Shown: positions 15,800 through 24,045, counted from the stretch's first letter. The stretch is 49,768 bases of DNA from Bacteroidales bacterium (GCA_017429205.1 JAFRPH010000012.1:1-49768); one strand, 5' to 3'. Numbers and translations are program-made. The notes: a model not told the origin generated them from the sequence alone.

Positions 15800-16874
15800 T
15801 ACAACTGTAATCCTTCTTTTGGCTATCTTTTCTTGTAAAGTAAATACTTTGAAAACGAAAGAGTTAGCACCTATTCCGGACGCGGCGTATGCGAAAGGGG
15901 TGTCGGCGCCGTTCTGCGGCGTCGTGGGTGATGCGCTGGTGGTCGCGGGCGGCGCGAACTTCCCGGACAAAAGCCTCCTGGAAGGGGGCGCCAAGCGGGT
16001 TTATGCCGATATCTGGGCCCATACCGACGGGGAATGGGCCCACGTCGGCGTCCTGCCGGACTCCACGGCGTACGGGGCCACCTTTGCGGTGGACGGCGCG
16101 CTGGTGCTGGCGGGCGGCAACGTGTGCGGCACGACTACGGACAAGGTCTATGAACTGACGCTCCGGGACCGCGCGGCGGTCCTCCGCGCCCTGCCGCCGC
16201 TCCCGGTACCGATGGAGCAGTGCGGCTGGACGCGTGACGGCGACCGGCTCTACCTGGTCGGCGGCGTCGGCACGACAGGGGTCTATGCCTGCACCGTCGG
16301 CGAATACGTCTGGACCAAGCTGGCGGACCTGCCCGAACCCCTTGTCCAACCCGTCGCCTTCGCTTCGGCTGGCAAGCTCTACGTCTGGGGCGGTTTCAAT
16401 CCCGAAACCCTGGAGGTTTCCGACAAGGGCATCTGCCTTCAGATTTCTCCACTCGCTCCGCTCGGTCGAAATGACAAGAATGAGGTTCCGAGCGAAGCGA
16501 AGGAATCTCTTTGGGCCGAAGCCCCCGCCATCCCCGACGGCGGCACCTTCGTCGGCGCCACCGGCGCGACCCTGCCCGACGGCCGGCTGGCCGTCGTGGG
16601 CGGCGTGAACCGCGCCATCTTCGCCCGCGCCCTCCACAACACCCCGGAGGACAGGATCCCTTACCTGTCCAAGGAACCGGCTGAATACCAGTTCCGGCAG
16701 GCGGTGTACGCCTTCGACCAGGCTTCCGGAGCGTGGACCCTCCTGGGCTCCGACCCGGCTTGCGCCCTCGCCGGACCCGGCGTCGCCGTCCGCCCGGCGG
16801 GCGGACTCTACGTTGCCGGCGGCGAGCTCAAGCCCGGCGTCCGCAGCCCTCGGATCTTCTCCTTGGCCTGGTAA
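15687..16874 (+). CDS. nanM: N-acetylneuraminate epimerase (mutarotase), Kelch type
   Basis: About 395 residues if translation starts at ATG 15687, which lies inside the left arm of the inverted-repeat element; ATGs at 15663 and 15666 are alternatives. A hydrophobic lipoprotein-type signal (TTVILLLAIFSC) lies unusually far in, about 40 residues from the start, because the element is read through in frame. The body has six Kelch-type blades (VGDALVVAGGANFPDKSLLE, ALVLAGGNVCG, RLYLVGGVGTTGVYAC, KLYVWGGFNPET, RLAVVGGVNRAI, GLYVAGGELKPG), matching NanM, which speeds alpha to beta anomer conversion of sialic acid in the periplasm. A double dispersed repeat is inserted in frame at 16441-16510. It probably lies in a loop between blades. 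Confidence 0.85.
   Translation: MRFETLRSLCDLRPSHKWAPPSNSAEGGIGFKPHRLLPTTVILLLAIFSCKVNTLKTKELAPIPDAAYAKGVSAPFCGVVGDALVVAGGANFPDKSLLEGGAKRVYADIWAHTDGEWAHVGVLPDSTAYGATFAVDGALVLAGGNVCGTTTDKVYELTLRDRAAVLRALPPLPVPMEQCGWTRDGDRLYLVGGVGTTGVYACTVGEYVWTKLADLPEPLVQPVAFASAGKLYVWGGFNPETLEVSDKGICLQISPLAPLGRNDKNEVPSEAKESLWAEAPAIPDGGTFVGATGATLPDGRLAVVGGVNRAIFARALHNTPEDRIPYLSKEPAEYQFRQAVYAFDQASGAWTLLGSDPACALAGPGVAVRPAGGLYVAGGELKPGVRSPRIFSLAW
16441..16510. repeat. Dispersed short repeat, copies 2a and 2b, in frame inside nanM
   Basis: Two units in opposite orientation: 16441-16476 (AGATTTCTCC ... AAATGACA) and 16482-16510 (GTTCCGAGCGAAGCGAAGG). Together they add roughly 23 codons, including the peptide VPSEAKESL, without disturbing the frame. 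Confidence 0.8.
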
Positions 16875-16899
16875 ACGCTACTTAACCTTATTACGATAA

Positions 16900-18786
16900 A
16901 TGGTCCGAGGATTGGCGAAAGCGCTCGTGGGCTTGATCTTGCTGGTTTCCTGCGCAAGAGCGCAGGAACCGGCATTATTGCCGTTGCCCAAGCAGGTGGA
17001 GTACACCGGCGGGAGCGTGAAGGCCGATACCCCCGTCACGGAGACGCTGGTGGAGGCCATTCCGGAGGCGACGCTGAATGAGAACGAGGCCTACCGGCTT
17101 ATCGTTTCCCGCAAAGGCATTACGATCGAGGCGACTACGCCGCAGGGGTTGTGGAACGGGCGGCAGACGCTCTGGCAACTTACGCAAAAGGGCCGGATCC
17201 CCTGCTGCCGCATCGTGGACTGGCCGAGCTTCCGGGTGCGGGGATGGATGATGGACGTGGGGCGGACGTATGTCAGCCTCGAGGAGCTCAAGCGGGAGGT
17301 GGAGATCTTCTCGCAGTTCAAGGTCAATGTGTTCCATCTGCATCTGACCGAGCACGAGGCCTGGCGGCTGGAAAGCAAGCGGTATCCGCAGCTCAATGCC
17401 CCCGAATCGATGCTCCGGCAACCCGGGAAGTACTATACGCAGGCTCAGATGCGGGAGTTGGACGCCTTCTGCCGCGAGCGGGGCGTCATGCTGGTGCCCG
17501 AGATCGACATGCCGGGCCATAGCCGCGCGTTCGAGCGGGCGCTGGGTTACGGTATGCAGACCCCGGAGGGGAAGGAGACCGTCAAGGCGCTGCTGGACGA
17601 GCTGATGGACACCTTCTCAAGCCCTTACATCCACATCGGCACGGACGAGGTCGGGTTCACCGATCCGGATTTCGTGCCCGAGATGGTGGCTTGGGTCCGG
17701 GCCCACGGGCGCAAGGCCGTGTCCTGGAATCCGGGCTGGAAGTACGGCCCCGGGGAAATCGACGCGACGCAGCTCTGGAGCTACCGCGGCAAGGCCCAGC
17801 CGGGGATTCCCGCCGTGGACTGCCGGCTGCATTATGTCAATCACTTCGACCTCTTCGGCGACATCATCGGCCTGCACACCAGCACCATCTACGGGCAGCA
17901 GGAAGGCTCCGACGACATCGCCGGCTCCATCGTTGCCCTCTGGAACGACCGCTATCTAACGAACGAGGAGAACATCCTCAAGGAGAACAACTTATATGCT
18001 TGCGTCCTGGCCCTGGCGGACCGCGCCTGGCGGGGCGGCGGCTATCAGTACTTCGATGATTTTGGTACCGTCCTGCCCGATGAGGGGCCGGCCCGGGAAG
18101 ACTTCCTGGACTTCGAGCGGCGGATGCTCGCTTACCGGGAAACGGCCTTGAACGACGCGCCGATGGCCTATGTGGTGCAGGGGCAGGCCCGATGGGCCAT
18201 CTCCAAGGCGTATTCCAACGACGGTGACTTGGCGCAGGCCTTCCCGCCGGAGCAGGGCGAATGGGAGACCGACCGGATTGTCACCGGTTCCGGCATCTAT
18301 TTCCGCCACGTCTGGGGGCCGTCCATCGTGGCGGGCTACTATAAGGAGCCCCAGCCGAACCAGACTGTATATGCCCGGACGCGGGTCTGGTCCCCGAAGG
18401 AGCAGACCGTGGGCCTTCTCTTCGAAACGCAGAACTACAGCCGTTCCGAGCGCGACCCGATGCCGCCGCAGGGGCAGTGGGATTATCGGCACAGCCGCCT
18501 TTGGGTCAATGGTGTCGAAGTCTTGCCTCCCGCATGGGAAGGAAACGCGGAATTGGCTGATTACCAGGAGCCTTTCGGCAATGCCAACTGCGCGGGGCGC
18601 GCACCGCTTCCGGTTCCTTTGGACAAGGGCTGGAACGAACTCCTCATCAAATTGCCCGTCGGCGCGTTCTCCACGCCCGAGACCCGTCTCGTGAAGTGGA
18701 TGTTCACCTGCGCCTTGACAACCCCCGACGGCCGAGCGGCCGCCGAGGTCAAGTATGAAACAGATTTCTCGACAAGCTCGAAATGA
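16900..18786 (+). CDS. GH20 beta-N-acetylhexosaminidase
   Basis: 628 residues. Signal peptide MVRGLAKALVGLILLVSC with either a lipobox at Cys18 or cleavage after ARAQ. An N-terminal GH20b domain (~25-110) precedes the catalytic barrel (~115-430: PSFRVRGWMMDVGRTYVS, FHLHLTEHEAWRLE, EIDMPGHSRAF, HIGTDEVGF). Asp249-Glu250 are the substrate-assisted catalytic pair; this family usually has HxGGDE, here HIGTDE. The C-terminal ~190 residues are a beta domain. It removes terminal GlcNAc or GalNAc exposed after desialylation, outside the cytoplasm. The C-terminal eight residues and the TGA stop come from a dispersed repeat at 18761-18790. Confidence 0.92.
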   Translation: MVRGLAKALVGLILLVSCARAQEPALLPLPKQVEYTGGSVKADTPVTETLVEAIPEATLNENEAYRLIVSRKGITIEATTPQGLWNGRQTLWQLTQKGRIPCCRIVDWPSFRVRGWMMDVGRTYVSLEELKREVEIFSQFKVNVFHLHLTEHEAWRLESKRYPQLNAPESMLRQPGKYYTQAQMRELDAFCRERGVMLVPEIDMPGHSRAFERALGYGMQTPEGKETVKALLDELMDTFSSPYIHIGTDEVGFTDPDFVPEMVAWVRAHGRKAVSWNPGWKYGPGEIDATQLWSYRGKAQPGIPAVDCRLHYVNHFDLFGDIIGLHTSTIYGQQEGSDDIAGSIVALWNDRYLTNEENILKENNLYACVLALADRAWRGGGYQYFDDFGTVLPDEGPAREDFLDFERRMLAYRETALNDAPMAYVVQGQARWAISKAYSNDGDLAQAFPPEQGEWETDRIVTGSGIYFRHVWGPSIVAGYYKEPQPNQTVYARTRVWSPKEQTVGLLFETQNYSRSERDPMPPQGQWDYRHSRLWVNGVEVLPPAWEGNAELADYQEPFGNANCAGRAPLPVPLDKGWNELLIKLPVGAFSTPETRLVKWMFTCALTTPDGRAAAEVKYETDFSTSSK

Positions 18787-18790
18787 CAAG
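18761..18790. repeat. Dispersed short repeat, copy 3, supplies the GH20 stop codon
   Basis: CAGATTTCTCGACAAGCTCG followed by AAATGACAAG. The TGA stop of the GH20 gene (18784-18786) lies inside the repeat, which contributes the C-terminal peptide DFSTSSK. Confidence 0.75.
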
Positions 18791-18797
18791 GTAAGAT

Positions 18798-20048
18798 ATG
18801 GCCAAGAAACTTGAAAAGATTTATCCGTGGATTGTGGTGGCCCTCCTGTGGGTGGTCGCCCTGCTGAATTACATGGACCGGCAGATGCTCTCGACGATGC
18901 GGGAGTACATCGCAATGGACATCGCCCAGCTGCAGCAGGCCGAGGCGTTCGGCGTGCTAATGGCGATCTTCCTGTGGATTTACGCCATCGTGAGCCCGTT
19001 CGCGGGCACTGTGGCCGACCGGCTCAGCCGCAAGTGGCTGATCGTGGGCTCGCTGGCCGTGTGGTCGGCCGTGACGCTCCTGATGGGCTACTGCACGACC
19101 TTCGCCCAGCTCAAGTGGCTTCGCGGCCTGATGGGCGTGAGCGAGGCCCTGTACATCCCGTCCAGCCTGTCGCTCATTGCCGACTACCACTCCGGGAAGT
19201 CCCGCTCCCTCGCCGTGGGCATCCATATGACCGGCCTGTACCTGGGCCAGGCCCTCGGCGGCTTCGGCGCCAACCTGGCCGCGGCCCTGACCTGGCAGCA
19301 GACCTTCCACTGGTTCGGCATCATCGGCATCGTGTATGCCGTGATCCTCATTTTCTGCCTGAAGGAAGCCCGCCCGGCTTCTGTCATTTCGACCAAGGCC
19401 GAAGGCCACGCGGAGAAATCTCCCGAAACCGCCTCCATTTGGAAATCCTTCGCCCTCATCTTCTCCAACATCGCCTTCTGGGCCATCCTGTTCTTCTTCG
19501 CGTCCTCGTCGATGCCGGGCTGGGCCACGAAGAACTGGCTCCCGACCCTGTTCCAGGGCAGCCTGGACATCCCGATGGAAAAAGCGGGCCCGATCGCGAC
19601 GATTACCATCGCTTTCGCCTCTTTCATCGGCGTTCTCATCGGCGGTCCCCTGTCTGACCGCTGGGTCAAGAAGAACCTCAAGGGCCGCATCTACACCAGC
19701 GCCATCGGCCTTGGGATGATGATTCCGGCCCTCGTGCTGATCGGCCTCGGCCACGGCATCGTCGCCGCCGTCGCCGCCGGCCTCATCTTCGGCATCGGCT
19801 ACGGGATGTTCGACACGAACAATATGCCTATCCTCTGCCAGTTCGTCCCTTCCCGCCTCCGCGCCACGGCTTACGGCTTTATGAATACGGTGGGCGTGGC
19901 GATGGGCGCCGTCTGCACCCAGGTCCTCGGCCGGATGCAGGACGGCGGCCACCTCGGCGCGGCCTTCGCCGTCCTGGGCGTCGTCACCGCCCTCGCCCTC
20001 CTCGTCCAGCTCGTTGTCCTCAAGCCCACGACCGATGATATGGTATAA
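18798..20048 (+). CDS. nanT: MFS transporter, probable sialic-acid permease
   Basis: 416 residues with twelve membrane segments in two halves. The MFS signature between helices 2 and 3 is AGTVADRLSRKWLIVGSL, and the N-terminal LLNYMDRQMLSTM is typical of the anion:cation symporter/NanT-like group. The second-half counterpart is GGPLSDRWVKKNL. Located between GH20 and the sialate esterase in the operon, so transport of free sialic acid across the inner membrane is likely. The central cytoplasmic loop between helices 6 and 7 (about residues 195-210) carries an in-frame dispersed repeat (SVISTKAEGHAEKS), an insertion-tolerant place. The stop lies inside the start of the next gene. Confidence 0.85.
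   Translation: MAKKLEKIYPWIVVALLWVVALLNYMDRQMLSTMREYIAMDIAQLQQAEAFGVLMAIFLWIYAIVSPFAGTVADRLSRKWLIVGSLAVWSAVTLLMGYCTTFAQLKWLRGLMGVSEALYIPSSLSLIADYHSGKSRSLAVGIHMTGLYLGQALGGFGANLAAALTWQQTFHWFGIIGIVYAVILIFCLKEARPASVISTKAEGHAEKSPETASIWKSFALIFSNIAFWAILFFFASSSMPGWATKNWLPTLFQGSLDIPMEKAGPIATITIAFASFIGVLIGGPLSDRWVKKNLKGRIYTSAIGLGMMIPALVLIGLGHGIVAAVAAGLIFGIGYGMFDTNNMPILCQFVPSRLRATAYGFMNTVGVAMGAVCTQVLGRMQDGGHLGAAFAVLGVVTALALLVQLVVLKPTTDDMV
19381..19422. repeat. Dispersed short repeat, copy 4, in frame in the nanT central loop
   Basis: CTGTCATTTCGACC ... GGAGAAATCTC, forward orientation, 42 bp, read in frame as VISTKAEGHAEKS. Confidence 0.75.
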
Positions 20049-22164
20049 GAAATACGCCCTGACCCTGCTGGCCCTGCTGGCGGTTCTCGCGCCGGCCGAT
20101 GCCCGGCAGAAGCCGAAGGAGGAGCCCAAAATCAAGGTTTCCTGCGTGGGAAACAGCATCACCTATGGGATGCGGCTCGACAACCGGGAGCGGGAAAGCT
20201 ATCCGGTGCGGCTGCAGGAAATGCTGGGCGACCGTTATGAGGTGGGGAACTTCGGGAAGTCGGGCGCCACGCTGCTGCGCCACGGGCACCGGCCGTATTT
20301 CGAACAGGTGGAATTCCGGCAAGCGATGGATTTCGCCGGGGATATCGTCGTGATCCATCTGGGGATCAACGATACGGACCCGCGCAATTGGCCCCATTAC
20401 CAGGACGAGTTCGTGGAGGACTATCTCGCTCTCGTCGACAGCCTGAGGAGCGTCAATCCCAAGGCCCGGTTCCTGATTGCGCGGATGACACCCATCGGCA
20501 GCACCCACAGCCGCTTCATCTCGGGCACGAAGACCTGGCACGGGCAGATCCAGGAGGCCATCGAAACTGTCGCTTACGCCGCCGGGGCGGAGCTCATTGA
20601 CTTTTACGAACCCCTGTACCCCTATCCGTGGATGTTCCCGGACGCCGTCCACCCGGATGCGGAGGGCGCCGGCATCCTTGCCAAAACGGTCTATCAAGGG
20701 ATTACGGGCGATTACGGCGGCCTGCAGGTCTCGCCGATGTTCTCCGACCATATGGTCCTGCCCCGGGAGAAACCCTTCTCCATCCGGGGGAAAGCCGATG
20801 CGGGGGAGGCGGTGCAGGTTACGGTCGATGGTGCTGTCTATCAGGCGGTTGCCGATAACCGGGGCCGCTGGAGCGTCGAGGTGGCGCCGCACCCGGCTGG
20901 GACGGGCGCCGAACTCCGCATCGGGACGGCCAAATCCTCGCTGGTGTACCGGGATGTCGCTTTCGGCGATATCTGGCTGTGCTCCGGCCAGTCCAACATG
21001 GAGTTCGAGGTCCGGCAGAGTTCCGACGCCGCGCCGCGGCCCGACGCCGGCCTGCGCCTGTATGACATGAAATGCAACTGGCGGACGGACAACGTGGCCT
21101 GGCCCGCCTCGGCGCTGGATTCCGTGAACCATCTGCAGTACTTTGCGCCTACGCGTTGGATGCCGGCCTCGGACGCGGCGATCGCCCGCTTCTCGGCCGT
21201 CGGCTACGCCTTCGGCCAGATGCTGCGGGACAGTCTGCAGGTTCCCATCGGCCTGATCTGCAACGCTGTAGGCGGTTCCACGGCCGAAAGCTGGGTGGAC
21301 CGCGAGACCCTCGAAACCCGCTATCCGGCCTTCCTCCGCGACTGGCTGCACAATGACCTGATCATGGAGTGGGCTCGCGGCCGGGCGGAGAAGAACCTCT
21401 CCAACCGGCCCTCCTCCGTTGAGGGTTACGGCATCGTCCCCACCCGCCACCCCTACGAGCCCTGCTACAACTTCGAGGCGGGCATCCTGCCATTGGACCA
21501 TTATCCGATTACGGGCGTCATCTGGTACCAGGGCGAGTCCAATGCGGAAAGGGTGGAGGTTCACGAGAAACTCTTCCCGCTGCTGGTGGACTCCTGGCGG
21601 AACTACTTCTCTGTCATTCCGAGCGAAGCGAAGGAATCTCTCTTGCCCTTCTATTACGTCCAGCTCTCCTCCCTCGATCGCCCCTCCTGGCCCATTTTCC
21701 GCGATTCCCAGCGGCGCCTGCTCGAGTGCCGGCCGGGCCTCGGGATGGCCGTCACCTCCGACCTCGGCGACCTTTCGGACGTGCACTATCGGCAGAAGCG
21801 GCCTGTCGGCGAGCGCCTGGCGCTGCAGGCCCTGGAGAAGCACTACGGACACGCCGTGAAGGCCGATGGCCCTTTGGCCAAGGAAGCCGCCCGCGTCGGG
21901 CAGGACGTTTTTGTTGATTTCTATCCGCAGGATGCGCTTCGCTCCGCGGACGGCGGCCCCATCGTCGGCTTCGAGGTTCAGGATGCCGCGGACGGGCTTT
22001 TCCACCCGGTCGCGGCCGAGGTCTCAGGCGGCCTGGTCCGCCTGGACTGCGCCGCGCTCCGCGCCCCCAAGGCCGTCCGCTACGCCTGGCAGCCCTACAC
22101 CCGCGCCAACCTCGTGAACGCCACCGGCCTCCCCGCCTCCACCTTCCGCCTCCCGGTCCGTTGA
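20035..22164 (+). CDS. nanS: Two-domain sialate O-acetylesterase (NanS type)
   Basis: 709 residues from ATG 20035, which overlaps the nanT stop by 14 bases. Signal peptide MIWYKKYALTLLALLAVLAP. The first domain is an SGNH/GDSL hydrolase (~residues 35-225) with Ser41 in VGNSITYG, the Asn block GINDTD and the DAVHPD Asp/His pair. The second (~300-700) is a sialate acetylesterase (SASA) domain with Ser320 in CSGQSNM, GVIWYQGESNAE and DLGDLSDVHY. Two catalytic domains in one chain match NanS of Tannerella, which strips O-acetyl groups from sialic acids so that sialidase and lyase can act. A dispersed repeat adds VIPSEAKES in frame at 21611-21640. Last gene of the operon; a terminator follows. Confidence 0.9.
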   Translation: MIWYKKYALTLLALLAVLAPADARQKPKEEPKIKVSCVGNSITYGMRLDNRERESYPVRLQEMLGDRYEVGNFGKSGATLLRHGHRPYFEQVEFRQAMDFAGDIVVIHLGINDTDPRNWPHYQDEFVEDYLALVDSLRSVNPKARFLIARMTPIGSTHSRFISGTKTWHGQIQEAIETVAYAAGAELIDFYEPLYPYPWMFPDAVHPDAEGAGILAKTVYQGITGDYGGLQVSPMFSDHMVLPREKPFSIRGKADAGEAVQVTVDGAVYQAVADNRGRWSVEVAPHPAGTGAELRIGTAKSSLVYRDVAFGDIWLCSGQSNMEFEVRQSSDAAPRPDAGLRLYDMKCNWRTDNVAWPASALDSVNHLQYFAPTRWMPASDAAIARFSAVGYAFGQMLRDSLQVPIGLICNAVGGSTAESWVDRETLETRYPAFLRDWLHNDLIMEWARGRAEKNLSNRPSSVEGYGIVPTRHPYEPCYNFEAGILPLDHYPITGVIWYQGESNAERVEVHEKLFPLLVDSWRNYFSVIPSEAKESLLPFYYVQLSSLDRPSWPIFRDSQRRLLECRPGLGMAVTSDLGDLSDVHYRQKRPVGERLALQALEKHYGHAVKADGPLAKEAARVGQDVFVDFYPQDALRSADGGPIVGFEVQDAADGLFHPVAAEVSGGLVRLDCAALRAPKAVRYAWQPYTRANLVNATGLPASTFRLPVR
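21611..21640. repeat. Dispersed short repeat, copy 5, in frame in nanS
   Basis: CTGTCATTCCGAGCGAAGCG followed by AAGGAATCTC, forward orientation. It sits between a Trp-Arg-Asn-Tyr motif and YYVQLSS of the esterase. Confidence 0.8.
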
Positions 22165-22189
22165 GGCCCATCGTAAGAAACGCATAAAT

Positions 22190-22242
22190 ACCCCCTGAAA
22201 TAACACAAGTTATCAACAGCTTGCGTCGTTTCGGGGGTTTTT
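22190..22242 (+). terminator. Probable terminator of the sialic-acid operon
   Basis: ACCCCCTGAAA (22190-22200) pairs with TTTCGGGGGT (22229-22238), followed by TTTT. The loop is long but holds a second small stem CAAG/CTTG. Confidence 0.65.
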
Positions 22243-22297
22243 CGTGTATATTCGTATCCCACGGCAGCGGAGGAAATTATATTTTTCGGAAGATTAT

Positions 22298-22328
22298 TTT
22301 GAAATTCGGAACAACCTGATTATCTTTG
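22298..22328 (+). promoter_or_regulatory. Promoter of the HigBA module
   Basis: TTTG (22298-22301), 19-nt spacer, TATCTTTG (22321-22328). The toxin ATG at 22340 is only 11 nt further, so the leader would be very short. This placement supports 22340 over the upstream ATG at 22244. Confidence 0.75.
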
Positions 22329-22339
22329 TGGCGAAGGAC

Positions 22340-22633
22340 ATGCGGATCTTTACAGAACAGACCTTGAAGGAATACATCGGGAACCATCCCGATGCGCGAG
22401 TGGCCCTGCAAGAATGGGTCAGTATCGTGAAACGGAGTGAATGGACTTGTTTCGCCGATATCCGGCAGACATTCGGCACCGTGGATGCCGTAGGAAACCA
22501 ACACTTTGTATTCAACATCAAAGGGAATCGGTATCGGTTGGTCGTCGTCATCAAGTTCACCATCCGGTTTGTGTATATCCGGTTCATCGGGACCCATGAG
22601 GAGTACATGAAGATAGACTGTGCAAACATTTAG
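22340..22633 (+). CDS. higB: HigB-family mRNA interferase toxin
   Basis: 97 residues from ATG 22340. The segment MRIFTEQTLKEYIGNHPDAR, WTCFADIRQTFGTVDAVGN, then FNIKGNRYRLVVVIKF and VYIRFIGTHEEY match the HigB_toxin family (RelE fold). These toxins cut mRNA on the ribosome. The antitoxin gene follows after 3 nt, giving the toxin-first order typical of HigBA. The module is AT-richer than its surroundings and sits between the end of the sialic-acid operon and an unrelated lipoprotein gene, which fits acquisition as a unit. Confidence 0.9.
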   Translation: MRIFTEQTLKEYIGNHPDARVALQEWVSIVKRSEWTCFADIRQTFGTVDAVGNQHFVFNIKGNRYRLVVVIKFTIRFVYIRFIGTHEEYMKIDCANI

Positions 22634-22636
22634 GAT

Positions 22637-23002
22637 ATGGCCAAGATAGAGCGGGAGGCCCAATATGAATGGGCCGTCAAAAGAGTGGAAGCGCTGCTTC
22701 CCCTGGTTGGAGATGATGCGCCGGAAGACGACCCGGCTCGCATTGAGCTGGAATTGTTGTCCGAACTGGTCTCCGAATACTCCGAGGAGCATTTTTCCAT
22801 CGGAGAGCCTTCCTTGGTGGATATCCTGAAACTGCGGATGTACGAGATGGGCCTGACACAAAAAGGGCTGGCCGACCTGCTCGGCATCAGCCCTTCCCGC
22901 CTGTCCGACCTGCTGGCCGGCAAGTGCGAACCGACTATCAAGACCGCCCGCACGATCAGCCGTAAACTGGACATCGACGCCGCCATCGTCCTCGGGGTCT
23001 AG
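22637..23002 (+). CDS. higA: HigA-type HTH antitoxin
   Basis: 121 residues. The N-terminal ~65 residues are acidic and helical (ARIELELLSELVSEYSEEHF), likely the toxin-wrapping part. The C-terminal half is an Xre helix-turn-helix (LKLRMYEMGLTQKGLADLLG, ISPSRLSDLLAGKCEPTIKT). HigA neutralises HigB and, with it, represses the module promoter. It starts 3 nt after the higB stop. Confidence 0.9.
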   Translation: MAKIEREAQYEWAVKRVEALLPLVGDDAPEDDPARIELELLSELVSEYSEEHFSIGEPSLVDILKLRMYEMGLTQKGLADLLGISPSRLSDLLAGKCEPTIKTARTISRKLDIDAAIVLGV

Positions 23003-23035
23003 AAAAAGAACCGGACACCTTGGCAGAATTTTTGC

Positions 23036-23043
23036 TATCTTTG
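23036..23043 (+). promoter_or_regulatory. -7 box TATCTTTG before the small lipoprotein gene
   Basis: TATCTTTG lies 14 nt before ATG 23058, implying a short leader. No good -33 box is seen at the usual distance. Confidence 0.5.
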
Positions 23044-23057
23044 GCTGAAAACACTGA

Positions 23058-23501
23058 ATGACTATGCGTAAATATCTCGTTATCCTCCTGGTGGCCCTGA
23101 CCGCCGCCAGCTGCGCCACGCTCCGGGCGCCTGCGAAGCTGGAGCGCTTCGTGGACCGCGTCGAGCGCAATGCCGACCGCTACCGCCCCTATCAGTGGGA
23201 CCGTGTGAACCGGCAGTATGAGGCCCTCCTCCGGGAGTACTCGGCCAATTACCGGATGTATTCCATCGCCGAGAAGCAGCAGGCGATGGCCGCCATCGGC
23301 CGTTATCACGGCATCCTGGTGGACCACGGCATCAAGAAAGGAATCGGCTTCCTGGGCGGCCTGGGCGCCTACGCCGGCGGCTTGCTCGATCTGCTCAAGC
23401 AGGACGTGGGCGCGGTGTCCGACTTCCTCCAGAGTGTGCTGGGGCTGAAGGGCGCCGAAGTCAACAAGTGGATGGACCAGCTGAAGAAGTACGCAGAGTA
23501 A
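23058..23501 (+). CDS. Small lipoprotein, DUF6565-like
   Basis: 147 residues (ATG 23058, or 23064 two codons later). Lipoprotein signal MRKYLVILLVALTAASC. The mature part is helical and charged (LERFVDRVERNADRYRPYQW, then VNRQYEALLREYSANYRM), followed by a glycine-rich hydrophobic segment GFLGGLGAYAGGLL and a helical tail. This layout resembles a conserved Bacteroidales envelope lipoprotein of unknown function. The 3' end overlaps the convergent FNT-like gene by 41 bp. Confidence 0.65.
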   Translation: MTMRKYLVILLVALTAASCATLRAPAKLERFVDRVERNADRYRPYQWDRVNRQYEALLREYSANYRMYSIAEKQQAMAAIGRYHGILVDHGIKKGIGFLGGLGAYAGGLLDLLKQDVGAVSDFLQSVLGLKGAEVNKWMDQLKKYAE

Positions 23502-24045
23502 CGCGCCGGATGTTGCATCCGACGTAGTTGCCCAGCACGATCAGCGGGTAATACCACAGCAGCGCGGGGCTCCATTTCCAGGCGGCGACGATGTAGGTCA
23601 CGTCCGCGATGGAATGGTAGAATCCGCAAACGATGAACAAGGGGACGCCGAACAGGATCGGGAGGATGGACCCCTTGTTTTTATATAGCCAGACGGCGAT
23701 GTCGATGATGAGGCCGCAGCCGACGGCCCGCAGGAAGCTGCGCCAGGGGCCCTGGGCGATGCGCCCGGCGACCATGTCCTGCGCGCGCTCCACAGGGGCG
23801 CCGCCGAGGGAGAACACCAGCAGGCCCAGCAGGGCGCAGCCGATGATGTTGAAGAGCCAGATCCGTACCAAGGCCGGGATGTCGTTCGTGACACCGGCCT
23901 TTCCCGTATAGAGCGGAACGCCGAACAGCACCACGCACACGAGCCCGAACGCGAAGATCACGGCGCCCGGAATGCCTCCGAGCGCCAGGTAGCCGGTGGC
24001 CCCCAGGCCGATCAGGATGCCTGAGAAGAGAGATTCGCGGTTCAT
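23461..24045 (-). CDS. Short formate/nitrite-transporter (FNT) family protein
   Basis: 194 residues from ATG 24045; the longer open frame to 24222 is antisense read-through of the peptidase gene. About six hydrophobic segments, with FNT-like pieces LYTGKAGVTND, IWLFNIIGCALLGLLVFSLG, FYHSIADVTYIVAAW and VLGNYVGCN, the last matching the GN-x-x-G pore motif. FNT channels move formate, nitrite or related monovalent anions through the inner membrane. It is shorter than the usual ~260-280 residues but similar compact forms exist in Bacteroidales. It overlaps the upstream M24 peptidase gene by four bases (ATGA), so the two are co-expressed. Substrate is not predictable. Confidence 0.7.
   Translation of the reverse strand: MNRESLFSGILIGLGATGYLALGGIPGAVIFAFGLVCVVLFGVPLYTGKAGVTNDIPALVRIWLFNIIGCALLGLLVFSLGGAPVERAQDMVAGRIAQGPWRSFLRAVGCGLIIDIAVWLYKNKGSILPILFGVPLFIVCGFYHSIADVTYIVAAWKWSPALLWYYPLIVLGNYVGCNIRRVTLRTSSAGPSTC

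Noticed and set aside
15663..15800. A frameshift or gene fusion between the epimerase and nanM
   Set aside because: Both frames are intact; the odd junction is explained by the inverted-repeat element.
22244..22339. An N-terminal extension of HigB from ATG 22244
   Set aside because: The consensus promoter at 22298-22328 lies inside this stretch and the family starts at 22340.
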